Assembly (NCBI GenBank): GCA_038234815.1
Contig: JBBQSU010000083.1
Coordinates: 1-16,503 of the forward strand
DNA: 16,503 nucleotides
Source: JBBQSU01 sp038234815
GTDB taxonomy: Bacteria; Planctomycetota; Phycisphaerae; Tepidisphaerales; Tepidisphaeraceae
Direction of reading: 5' to 3'
The notes beneath the pieces were generated by a model. That model had not been told where the DNA came from and searched no databases. It saw only the letters and a list, made by a program, of their open reading frames with translations. The position numbers and the translations under genes are program-made. Below are positions 6,503 to 13,198 of the stretch, in pieces; the first letter of the stretch is position 1; every line of letters starts with the position of its first letter.

Positions 6503-7812
6503 GCAGAATCTTCTCCAAGTCGCTTGCCCACGCCAAGAAGGCACACGCCCTCATCCCCGGCGGGGCACACACATACTCAAAGGGTGACGACCAATATCCC
6601 GAAACCATGCTTCCGTACATCGCTCGCGGGCAGGGATGTCATGTGTGGGATATCGACGGAAATGAGTTTCTCGAATATGGCGCGGGCTTGCGGGCGGTCA
6701 CTCTGGGGCACGCCTATGGGCCGGTCGTTGATGCCGCCTGTCAAGCCATGCACCACGGTGCGAATTTTGCGCGCCCGGCCAAGATTGAGCTTGACGCCGC
6801 CGAGGCCTTTCTTGGCCTGATCGACAGTGCCGACATGGTGAAGTTCGCCAAGCATGGCTCCGATTGCACTACTGCTGCCGTAAAACTGGCCCGGGCCTTC
6901 ACCGGGCGTGACCGCGTGGGTATCTGCTCCGACCATCCGTTCTATTCCACCGACGACTGGTTCATCGGCGTTACTCCGATGAACGCCGGTATCCCCAAGG
7001 CGATTTGCGATCTCACCCTTGCGTTTCGATATAACAACCTCGATTCGGCCCAGTCGCTGTTCAACCAATATCCCGGCCAGATCGCCTGCCTGATGCTCGA
7101 GGCCGAAACCCAGGAGCCTCCGCGGGACGGGTATTTGCAGAACTTACTTGACTTATGCCACCGGAACGGCGCGCTCCTGATTTTCGACGAGACGATTACG
7201 GGTTTTCGCTGGCACACTGGCGGGGCACAAAAAATGTTCGGCGTGCGGCCGGACCTCTCAACCTTTGGCAAAGCCATGGCCAATGGTTTCGCGGTGTCGG
7301 CGTTGTGCGGTAAGCGCGAGATTATGACCCTGGGAGGGATCAACCACGACCGCGAGCGCGTCTTCTTGCTTTCGACCACGCACGGTGCCGAAACCCATTC
7401 CCTGGCCGCCCACGTGGCGACGATCGCTGCTTACAAGGAACGCGACATCCCTGCCCTGCTGGACAAACAGGGCCGACGACTCCGCGACGGTGTGAATGCC
7501 GTCGCCAAGTCGGTGGGTATTGACCAATACTTTTTCGCTACCGGTAAGCCCTGCTGCCTGATCTTCGCCACCTGCGACGAGAAGAAACAGCGGAGCCAGC
7601 CGTTTCGCACGCTGTTCCTGCAAGAGCTACTCCGCCGCGGGGTGCTTGCACCCAATCTGATTGTCAATGCCGCTCACACCGATGCGGACATCGATCGCAC
7701 GATTGAAATCATTTCCGAGGCGCTTGTGATCTACAAACGCGCACTGGAAGAGGGCGTGGAGAAGTATCTCGTTGGGCGCCCGGTGAAGCCCGTGTTTCGA
7801 AAAATGTGTTGA
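6499..7812 (+). CDS. Class III PLP-dependent aminotransferase (glutamate-1-semialdehyde aminomutase-like)
   Basis: A 437-residue fold-type I PLP enzyme of the class III aminotransferase family. The likely Schiff-base lysine is Lys258 in LSTFGKAMANGF, the PLP-pyridine aspartate is Asp230 in LLIFDETITGF, and the cofactor phosphate region is KHGSDCTTAAVKLARA (118-133). It would be annotated as glutamate-1-semialdehyde 2,1-aminomutase by similarity. However, the N terminus reads LIPGGAHTYSKGDDQYPE rather than the GVNSPVRAF expected of HemL, and the active-site region has ANGF rather than a Gly-rich GGGLP. I infer a different substrate, such as a sugar or an envelope precursor. It is coupled by ATGA to the small membrane ORF and followed 49 bases later by the FMN reductase. 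Confidence 0.9.
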   Translation: MSRIFSKSLAHAKKAHALIPGGAHTYSKGDDQYPETMLPYIARGQGCHVWDIDGNEFLEYGAGLRAVTLGHAYGPVVDAACQAMHHGANFARPAKIELDAAEAFLGLIDSADMVKFAKHGSDCTTAAVKLARAFTGRDRVGICSDHPFYSTDDWFIGVTPMNAGIPKAICDLTLAFRYNNLDSAQSLFNQYPGQIACLMLEAETQEPPRDGYLQNLLDLCHRNGALLIFDETITGFRWHTGGAQKMFGVRPDLSTFGKAMANGFAVSALCGKREIMTLGGINHDRERVFLLSTTHGAETHSLAAHVATIAAYKERDIPALLDKQGRRLRDGVNAVAKSVGIDQYFFATGKPCCLIFATCDEKKQRSQPFRTLFLQELLRRGVLAPNLIVNAAHTDADIDRTIEIISEALVIYKRALEEGVEKYLVGRPVKPVFRKMC

Positions 7813-7861
7813 GACGGCTTTAAGGTTAGAATCCCCAGTTCGTCAAACAGGAGTTGACTCG

Positions 7862-8416
7862 ATGTCCGAACGGCCGATCCTTATTATCAGCGGTACGAAC
7901 CGTCCCAATGCCAATGCCTTGCTTGTCGCGCGGCTGCTGGAGGGATATTACAAATCCGCCGGGATACAGGTTGATGTGTTGAGCCTGGCGGATTTGCCGA
8001 AGGAGGTTTTCGACGGCGCGGCCTATGCAACCAAGCCCGCGGGGATGCTGGCGATTCAGCAGCGGGTGTTGGATGCCGAAGGGCTGCACGTCGTGACGCC
8101 TGAGTACAATGGCTCATTTCCCGGCGTGCTAAAGTACTTCATCGATATGCTCAAGTTTCCAGAGAGTTTCGAGGCCAAACCGGTCGCCTTTACTGGCGAG
8201 GCTGCCGGGGCCTGGGGAGCACTGCGAGCCGTGGAACAGTTGCAGATGATCTTCGGCTATCGCAACGCGCACCTCTATCCCGACCGTGTCTTTATCCCCG
8301 GGATCGGACAGAAGTTCGACGCTGCCGGGGACTTCATCGATCCATCGATCAACGAGCGTCTAAAGAAACAGGCAACGGGGTTCGCTGCTTATGCCAGGCA
8401 CGTCGCCCATCATTAA
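7862..8416 (+). CDS. NADPH-dependent FMN reductase family protein
   Basis: A 184-residue flavodoxin-fold reductase that would transfer electrons from NAD(P)H to FMN, or through bound FMN to quinones, azo compounds or other acceptors. The FMN-phosphate loop is GTNRPNAN (11-18), following the first strand PILIIS, and the family signature PEYNGSFPGVLKYFIDML (80-97) is intact. Length is normal for the family. The ATG at 7862 has a strong AGGAG at 7849-7853, 8 bases upstream. TAGAAT at 7827-7832 may be a -10, though no -35 is well placed. The last 26 bases overlap the next gene in another frame, suggesting co-expression. The physiological acceptor cannot be read from sequence. Confidence 0.9.
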   Translation: MSERPILIISGTNRPNANALLVARLLEGYYKSAGIQVDVLSLADLPKEVFDGAAYATKPAGMLAIQQRVLDAEGLHVVTPEYNGSFPGVLKYFIDMLKFPESFEAKPVAFTGEAAGAWGALRAVEQLQMIFGYRNAHLYPDRVFIPGIGQKFDAAGDFIDPSINERLKKQATGFAAYARHVAHH

Positions 8417-10139
8417 CACGCGTCGGTCAATCGACAGGCTCTTCCCCTGGCTGATGCTGCTGCTGCTGCTCGGCACTGCCGGAATTTTGTCGCGGGTCGT
8501 CGGCTGCGATTTTCTCTATTGGGACGACTGGAAGACGATCGCGCAAAATCCGTCGTTCAATCCAGTATCAATCGAGAAAGTGGCCGGCTACTGGGATCCG
8601 TCCAAGCCGCATCTCAGTTTGTACGTCCCGCTCACCTACACCGTTTGGGGAATCACTGCGGCCTTGTCGCCGGTGCATCCGCCGGACGAGAATGGCATCA
8701 CCTTAAGCCCGGCAGCGTTTAAGGCGGTCAACCTTACCCTTCACATCGCAAGTGTGCTGCTGGTGTTCGCGATACTCCGCAGGCTGGCCGGTGCGCGGTG
8801 GCCCGCGTTCTTCGGGGCCGGCCTCTTTGCGGTGCATCCTGGGATGGTCGAAGCTGTCGCATGGACCAGCGGAACCAAAGACCTGCTCAGCGCCTGCCTC
8901 TGCCTGGCCGCGACGCTCGAATACTGCCGATTCTGCACAGACGGCCGACCGGCACTGGCCCGCCGACGAGACTATGTTATCGCAGTCGTCTTGTTCGTTC
9001 TGGCAATGCTCGCCAAGCCGTCGGCGGTGAGTCTGCCGCTGCTGTTGTGGGTAATCGACTGGACATTGCTTCGGCGGGACTGGCGAAAGGCGCTCCGCCA
9101 GCTTTCCCCGTGGTTGCTGGGCAGCCTGGTGATCATTTTGATCGGCCGAAGCGCACAGCCGGCCTTCCAAACCGCCGACGTGCCTCTCTGGGCGCGCCCA
9201 TTCATCGCCGGCGACGCCATCGCCTTCTACGTCCGCAAGTTGTTCTGGCCGGTCGATCTGGTCATCGACTACGGCCGAAATCCTTATTGGCTGTTGGAGC
9301 AGGGCACGCTGATGTATCGCACAACGGCGCTGGCGATGCTGCTGGTCATCGTGGCGTTATTGCTCAAGCGAAGGTTTCCCTGGCTGCTGGCGGGAGTCGG
9401 GATACTGATCGCCGCCACGTTGCCGGTGCTGGGTTTTATTTCATTCGAGTTCGAGTGGTATTCCACGGTTGCCGATCACTACGTCTACCTTGCGATGCTC
9501 GGCGCGGCGGTGATATTCGCCGGGGCTTTGCATATTCTTAGTCATCGAGCCGGATACTTCCTTGCTGCGGGTTTGCTTGCCGTCCTGTCCTGGCGCACGG
9601 TGATTCAGACCGGCTATTGGCAGGACATGACCGCCCTGCGAAATCACCTGATTGCAGTGAATCCGCAAAGCCCGGCGGCCTTTCATGGCGCGGCCTATAT
9701 TCTTGCAAACAAGGGGCAATTCACCGAGGCCCTTACGCTGTATCAGCAGGCGCTGAACGCGCGACCCGATTTCGGTATGACGCACTTCGATATGGCCAAC
9801 GCGCTGATGAAGGGCGGGTTCAATCTGGAAGACGCGATTGAACATTACCGCCTGGCCACGAAGTACCTTCCGAACGATCCTGATCCGCCGATGAATCTGG
9901 GCGTTGCGTTATATCGCCTTAAACGCTTCGACGAGGCCGAGCAGGCTTTTTCCGAAGCCGTCCGCCGAAAGCCCGATTCACCGGCCGCCCGGGCCAACCT
10001 CGGGCAGATGTATTTGATGAGCGATCGCCTGACCTTGGCCGAAGAAGAATTCCGCAAGGCCTTAAGCCTGAACCCCGACGAGCCGGCCGCGGTCAAGGGC
10101 ATGGCCGACCTCCGTCGGCTTCGCAGCGGTTTGCGATGA
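8391..10139 (+). CDS. Polytopic GT-C/TMTC-like membrane protein with C-terminal TPR repeats
   Basis: A 582-residue membrane protein with about nine to eleven hydrophobic segments (for example 19-36, 113-131, 138-150, 196-222, 238-253, 311-325, 329-351, 364-383, 387-402) and a C-terminal region of about four tetratricopeptide repeats (425-580). The first loop carries CDFLYWDDW with Asp45-Asp46, the acidic pair typical of GT-C glycosyltransferases that use lipid-linked sugars. ADHYVYLAM (361-369) resembles a conserved late loop of the TMTC-like family. This architecture suggests sugar transfer to proteins or glycans outside the cytoplasmic membrane, with the TPRs as a docking surface; the function is inferred. 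The ATG at 8391 lies inside the FMN reductase gene (26-base overlap) and has no strong Shine-Dalgarno sequence, so coupling is likely. Confidence 0.85.
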   Translation: MPGTSPIINTRRSIDRLFPWLMLLLLLGTAGILSRVVGCDFLYWDDWKTIAQNPSFNPVSIEKVAGYWDPSKPHLSLYVPLTYTVWGITAALSPVHPPDENGITLSPAAFKAVNLTLHIASVLLVFAILRRLAGARWPAFFGAGLFAVHPGMVEAVAWTSGTKDLLSACLCLAATLEYCRFCTDGRPALARRRDYVIAVVLFVLAMLAKPSAVSLPLLLWVIDWTLLRRDWRKALRQLSPWLLGSLVIILIGRSAQPAFQTADVPLWARPFIAGDAIAFYVRKLFWPVDLVIDYGRNPYWLLEQGTLMYRTTALAMLLVIVALLLKRRFPWLLAGVGILIAATLPVLGFISFEFEWYSTVADHYVYLAMLGAAVIFAGALHILSHRAGYFLAAGLLAVLSWRTVIQTGYWQDMTALRNHLIAVNPQSPAAFHGAAYILANKGQFTEALTLYQQALNARPDFGMTHFDMANALMKGGFNLEDAIEHYRLATKYLPNDPDPPMNLGVALYRLKRFDEAEQAFSEAVRRKPDSPAARANLGQMYLMSDRLTLAEEEFRKALSLNPDEPAAVKGMADLRRLRSGLR

Positions 10140-10159
10140 GCCTGCGGGCATCTTACGAT
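10131..10159 (+). promoter_or_regulatory. Candidate sigma-70 promoter for the purU-like gene
   Basis: TTGCGA at 10131-10136 and TACGAT at 10154-10159 are separated by exactly 17 bases; each matches 4 of 6 consensus bases. Transcription would start near 10166, about 19 bases before the GTG at 10185. The -35 sits in the last codons of the TPR gene. It is the best-spaced promoter I found in the window. Confidence 0.42.
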
Positions 10160-10172
10160 CAACCCTTTTAAC

Positions 10173-10178
10173 GGAGAG
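10173..10178 (+). promoter_or_regulatory. Ribosome binding site of the purU-like gene
   Basis: GGAGAG lies 6 bases before the GTG at 10185 and decides this non-ATG start. The next in-frame Met would fall at residue 27, inside the ACT domain. Confidence 0.6.
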
Positions 10179-10184
10179 TGACCC

Positions 10185-11066
10185 GTGACCAAGCAGGTGT
10201 TGGCGGTCGTAAGCGTGCTGGGCAAGGACCAGAAGGGCGTTGTGGCCCAGTTCGCCACGTTCATGGCCGAGCGTGGCATCAATATCGAAGACATCGAACA
10301 GCGGGTGGTGCGCGGATTCTTCGTGATGGACATGCTGATTGATCTGAGGGAAATCAGCATCGCCCTGTCGGAACTAATTACCGGCCTGCTGGAACTGGGT
10401 CGCAAGATCGACATGGAGGTGAAGGTTCATCTGCACAGCGAGCACCGCAAGGCAAAGGTCGCCCTACTGGTCAGCAAGGAAGCGCACTGCCTTAAAACTT
10501 TGATCGACGACATCAAGCAAGATCGGCTGCACTGCCAGGTGGTGGCAGTGCTGTCGAATCACGGCGATCTTGAAGAAGTCGCCCATGCTGCAGGATTGAA
10601 GTTTCTGTATTTTCCATCAACCGACGTCGAGCTACATTTCCAGTGGCTGGCCGACAACCTTCAGCAGCACGAGGTGGACCTGGTGGTGCTGGCCCGGTAC
10701 ATGCGCATCCTGCCCGAATCACTGGTAGCCCGCCATCGCCACAAGATCATTAACATCCATCCTTCGCTGCTACCATTCTTTCCCGGCGCAGCGCCTTACC
10801 GGCAGGCGTATGAGAGTGGGGTGCGCGTGCATGGTTGCACCGCCCATTTCGTGACCGAACAACTCGACGAAGGACCGGTCATTCTGCAGGACGTGTTCCA
10901 CATCAATGTGGGCGTGGACAGCCTTGACGACGTCAAGGAAAAGGGCCTGAAACTGGAAGCACAAGTTCTAAGTAAGGCGGTGCAATTGTATTTGGATGAG
11001 GAACTGGTGGTCGTTGACGGGAAAGTGATTTTCAAACCCGGCATCAGCCGATTTTTGAAGGCCTGA
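10185..11066 (+). CDS. purU: Formyltetrahydrofolate deformylase-like protein (ACT plus formyltransferase domain)
   Basis: A 293-residue protein with an N-terminal ACT domain (about 4-82, SVLGKDQKGVVAQFATFMAE) and a C-terminal formyltransferase fold (about 90-285), the PurU layout. PurU hydrolyses 10-formyl-THF to formate and THF, balancing one-carbon pools. The catalytic triad is visible as Asn190 and His192 in NIHPSLLP and Asp228 in EQLDEGPVI. The segment NIHPSLLP is closer to GART (PurN) than to the NIHHSFLP usual in PurU, so the deformylase assignment rests mainly on the ACT domain and length. The GTG start at 10185 has GGAGAG 6 bases upstream. The WaaP-type kinase gene begins 2 bases after the stop. 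Confidence 0.85.
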   Translation: MTKQVLAVVSVLGKDQKGVVAQFATFMAERGINIEDIEQRVVRGFFVMDMLIDLREISIALSELITGLLELGRKIDMEVKVHLHSEHRKAKVALLVSKEAHCLKTLIDDIKQDRLHCQVVAVLSNHGDLEEVAHAAGLKFLYFPSTDVELHFQWLADNLQQHEVDLVVLARYMRILPESLVARHRHKIINIHPSLLPFFPGAAPYRQAYESGVRVHGCTAHFVTEQLDEGPVILQDVFHINVGVDSLDDVKEKGLKLEAQVLSKAVQLYLDEELVVVDGKVIFKPGISRFLKA

Positions 11067-11068
11067 GC

Positions 11069-11869
11069 ATGTTCCAGCCGCCGCGAAACGTCATCACCAT
11101 CGAGCCGCAATTTCAGGCGATCTTTCGGGAGATCGGGCTTGATGCACAGACCGTTTGGACGCATCCGAAGATCGTGGTGTGGCGGAAACTGGATGACCGG
11201 GAAAACGCGGTCCTTGACATTGAACTGGCCGGCGGAGGACGCGCCCGGTTGCATGTCAAGCGCTACGAACCTGCCCGGGGTTTTACCCTGCCTGCCGATG
11301 AGGAGGTGCGTGGCGCAAAGGCACTGGCGGTCGAAGGCATTCCTACGGCGAAATTGGCGGCATTTGGCCGGATGATGGACCGGCGATCTTTCGTTATCCT
11401 TCAGGACCTGGCAGGATTTACACCCGCCGACAAGGCCGTGGCCGCCGGGACGCCTTTCCAGTCGATCGGCGGAGCGATTGCCGACATCGTCGCCCACCTG
11501 CACGCCCGTGGGCTTCACCACCGTGATCTTTACCTCTGTCACTTTATGATTCGTGCGGCCGATGGCCAAGTCGCGGTCCGCTTGATCGACACTGCAAGAG
11601 TGAAGCGTTTGCCGGGCATTTTCACCCGCCGGCGATGGATCGTGAAGGACCTGGCCCAGTTTTGGTATAGCACGCTATCTCTGCCGATCAGCGACGCCGA
11701 ACGCCTCGCCTGGCTCAAGCGATACGCCGAAGGCACAAAGGTCGCCGGCGTGGAGCGATTGCAGCAAGCGATCGAGCGTAAGACGCGCGCCATTGCCCGG
11801 CACGACCAACGCCTGAAAATCTCCCAGCCGCAGCGGAATGTTTCCATTCCCACAGGCCCGACTGCGTGA
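11069..11869 (+). CDS. Lipopolysaccharide core heptose kinase (WaaP/RfaP) family protein
   Basis: A 266-residue member of the protein-kinase-like WaaP/InaA group, whose known members phosphorylate heptose or Kdo of the LPS inner core at the cytoplasmic face. The ATP-binding lysine is probably Lys64 in LHVKRYEP. The catalytic loop HHRDLYLCHFMIR (150-162) has Asp153 and the WaaP-type YxCH in place of the eukaryotic KxxN pattern. The metal-binding aspartate is Asp174 in RLIDTARV. GIPT (90-93) follows the likely alpha-C region. The gene starts 2 bases after the purU-like stop, with GAAGG overlapping that gene's end, so the two are almost certainly co-transcribed. No other LPS core gene is adjacent, and the acceptor is inferred from the family only. 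Confidence 0.85.
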   Translation: MFQPPRNVITIEPQFQAIFREIGLDAQTVWTHPKIVVWRKLDDRENAVLDIELAGGGRARLHVKRYEPARGFTLPADEEVRGAKALAVEGIPTAKLAAFGRMMDRRSFVILQDLAGFTPADKAVAAGTPFQSIGGAIADIVAHLHARGLHHRDLYLCHFMIRAADGQVAVRLIDTARVKRLPGIFTRRRWIVKDLAQFWYSTLSLPISDAERLAWLKRYAEGTKVAGVERLQQAIERKTRAIARHDQRLKISQPQRNVSIPTGPTA

Positions 11870-11922
11870 TTCACCAGGCGAAATGCGATAGACTGTTTGC
11901 GGTTCGATTTATTCTAATAGCA

Positions 11923-11928
11923 AAGGAG
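11923..11928 (+). promoter_or_regulatory. Strong ribosome binding site of the OsmC-like gene
   Basis: AAGGAG lies 7 bases before the ATG at 11936, a near-perfect Shine-Dalgarno sequence that suggests high expression. TAGACT at 11889-11894 in the same 66-base gap may be a -10, without a clear -35. Confidence 0.6.
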
Positions 11929-11935
11929 CATCATC

Positions 11936-12364
11936 ATGCCAGTAAAGTCTGCCGACGCGGTTTGGAACGGAACATTGTCCGACGGCTCGGGACACCTCAA
12001 AACGCAGAGCGGGAAAGTTGACGTCGATTACACATGGAAGGCCCGCGCGGAAAATGCCGCCGGCACCAACCCCGAAGAGTTGATCGCCGCCGCCCATGCC
12101 GGATGTTTTTCGATGGCGTTGTCGCATATCCTGACCTCGGCCGGGCACAAGCCGACGCAGATCAAGACTTCGGCCCAGGTAAGCTTTGAAAAGGTCGGCG
12201 ATGGGTTCTCGATCACCAAAATCCTCATCAAGACCGAAGGCCAAGTGCCGGGGATTGATGAAGCGACGTTCAAGGCCAATGCCGAGAAAGCCAAGACCGG
12301 GTGCCCGGTCAGCAAGGCGCTGGCCAGCGTGCCCATCGAAATGCAGGCGACGTTCGTCAAGTGA
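11936..12364 (+). CDS. OsmC family peroxiredoxin
   Basis: A 142-residue OsmC/Ohr-type thiol peroxidase, expected to reduce organic or lipid hydroperoxides in the cytoplasm. The two catalytic cysteines are Cys57 in AAAHAGCFSMALS and Cys123 in KAKTGCPVSKAL, the spacing and contexts typical of OsmC. NPEELIAAAHAG is the family signature around the peroxidatic Cys. The length is complete. The strong Shine-Dalgarno sequence at 11923-11928 fixes the start. It is probably its own transcription unit, preceded by a 66-base gap and followed by a 112-base gap. I favour the OsmC over the Ohr branch because of the TGCPVSKAL context, but did not test this. Confidence 0.93.
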   Translation: MPVKSADAVWNGTLSDGSGHLKTQSGKVDVDYTWKARAENAAGTNPEELIAAAHAGCFSMALSHILTSAGHKPTQIKTSAQVSFEKVGDGFSITKILIKTEGQVPGIDEATFKANAEKAKTGCPVSKALASVPIEMQATFVK

Positions 12365-12476
12365 ATGCAAAGGATTGGTCTGCTGGCACAAACAGATGTG
12401 ATGAACCACGAGCAGATGCCCCGGCGTTTGCTTTGGGCCATCAATACACTGTTGTACCAGCAGGCCAAATCGTCTC
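12365..12476. other. Intergenic spacer with a long-range inverted repeat
   Basis: This 112-base gap between the OsmC-like and QueC-like genes contains CTGCTGG (12380-12386) and its complement CCAGCAG (12457-12463), which could pair around a 70-base loop just before the QueC-like start. I see no match to a preQ1 riboswitch and no clear promoter. A 51-codon frame (12365-12520) crosses it but looks like chance. Confidence 0.3.
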
Positions 12477-13130
12477 ATGGCCAAAGACCTTGCGATCGTT
12501 CTGAGCAACGGAAGTGTTAACTCTGCGGTGGCGGCGGCGCTGGCGAATCAGAAGTTTCGACTGGTGATGTTGCAGGCCGAGATCGCGCCCAATCCCGGCT
12601 CGCGCACCCGAGCCGCTTATGAACAGCAGGTGGCGTTTTTCAAGCCCTATCGCGAACATTCCATGTCCATGCCCTTTTTACAGGGCATGCAGCCCCCGGG
12701 CGATCCGATCGTGTCCGATCCGCGTCACCCGACCCCGCTTGGTCCGCAGATGCTCGAACTGCTGACACTGGTGTCGGCCGCAGCACGGTTCGCGGGGATG
12801 TATCAGGCCGCGGCGATTTACCTTGGCGTGCGCGTGGGAAGTAACGCCGATGCGCTGGCCCAAGTGACTGAGTACGTCCAAATCTGGAACGAACTACTGC
12901 AGTTGCCATGCAACCAGCCAGAACTTGAACTGGTGGTTCCGCTGCTCGAACTCGATCCCTGGCAGGTGATCGACGTTGGATTCCAAGCCAACGCGCCATT
13001 CGATCGAACCTGGAGCTGTGTCGAAGAAACCAGTGACCCATGCTGGGCTTGCCCGGGCTGCCGTCAGCGCGAGCAGGCCTTTATGCAGGCAGGCAAGCCC
13101 GATCCGCTGCGCGTCGTGAGGAAAGTGTGA
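12477..13130 (+). CDS. QueC-like protein with degenerate ATP (PP-loop) motif
   Basis: A 217-residue relative of QueC (7-cyano-7-deazaguanine synthase), which makes preQ0 using ATP and ammonia. The C terminus is clear: NAPFDRTWSC and the zinc knuckle Cys181-x7-Cys189-x2-Cys192-x2-Cys195, matching QueC spacing, after a core matching QueC's late strand (VPLLELDPWQV). The N-terminal ATP loop, SGGxDS in QueC, reads LSNGSVNSAV: the second Gly and the Asp are not conserved. The DYGQ and PGRN motifs are also not seen. It may therefore be an inactive paralogue, a regulator, or an enzyme of altered chemistry. The ATG at 12477 has only a weak upstream AGCAGG. No queD, queE or tgt is nearby; glnA follows 64 bases downstream. 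Confidence 0.75.
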   Translation: MAKDLAIVLSNGSVNSAVAAALANQKFRLVMLQAEIAPNPGSRTRAAYEQQVAFFKPYREHSMSMPFLQGMQPPGDPIVSDPRHPTPLGPQMLELLTLVSAAARFAGMYQAAAIYLGVRVGSNADALAQVTEYVQIWNELLQLPCNQPELELVVPLLELDPWQVIDVGFQANAPFDRTWSCVEETSDPCWACPGCRQREQAFMQAGKPDPLRVVRKV

Positions 13131-13198
13131 TGCTGTTCCAACTGGTGTCAATGATCGTTACGATGAGTGCACTACATTTCCCGGAGATAGATTCATGA
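13130..13198 (+). other. 22-codon ORF bridging the QueC-like and glnA genes
   Basis: ATG at 13130 overlaps the QueC-like stop (TGATG), and the frame ends in TGA at 13196-13198, overlapping the glnA ATG. The hydrophobic peptide begins MLFQLVSMIVTM. It contains TACGAT (13159-13164), a possible -10 for glnA, with TTCCAA 17 bases upstream, so a promoter role competes with a coding one. It could be a leader peptide or pure chance. Confidence 0.2.

Noticed and set aside
3075..7812. A local heme biosynthesis cluster (AhbC/AhbD/NirJ-like plus HemL-like)
   Set aside because: The genes are separated by a minus-strand GH42 gene, the aminotransferase lacks HemL signatures, and no other tetrapyrrole gene is present.
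12365..12476. PreQ1 riboswitch upstream of the QueC-like gene
   Set aside because: I looked for the compact C-rich loop and A-rich tail typical of preQ1 riboswitches and did not see them.
12365..12520. 51-codon frame starting right after the OsmC-like stop
   Set aside because: It overlaps the QueC-like N terminus, has no Shine-Dalgarno sequence of its own and no recognisable feature; probably chance.
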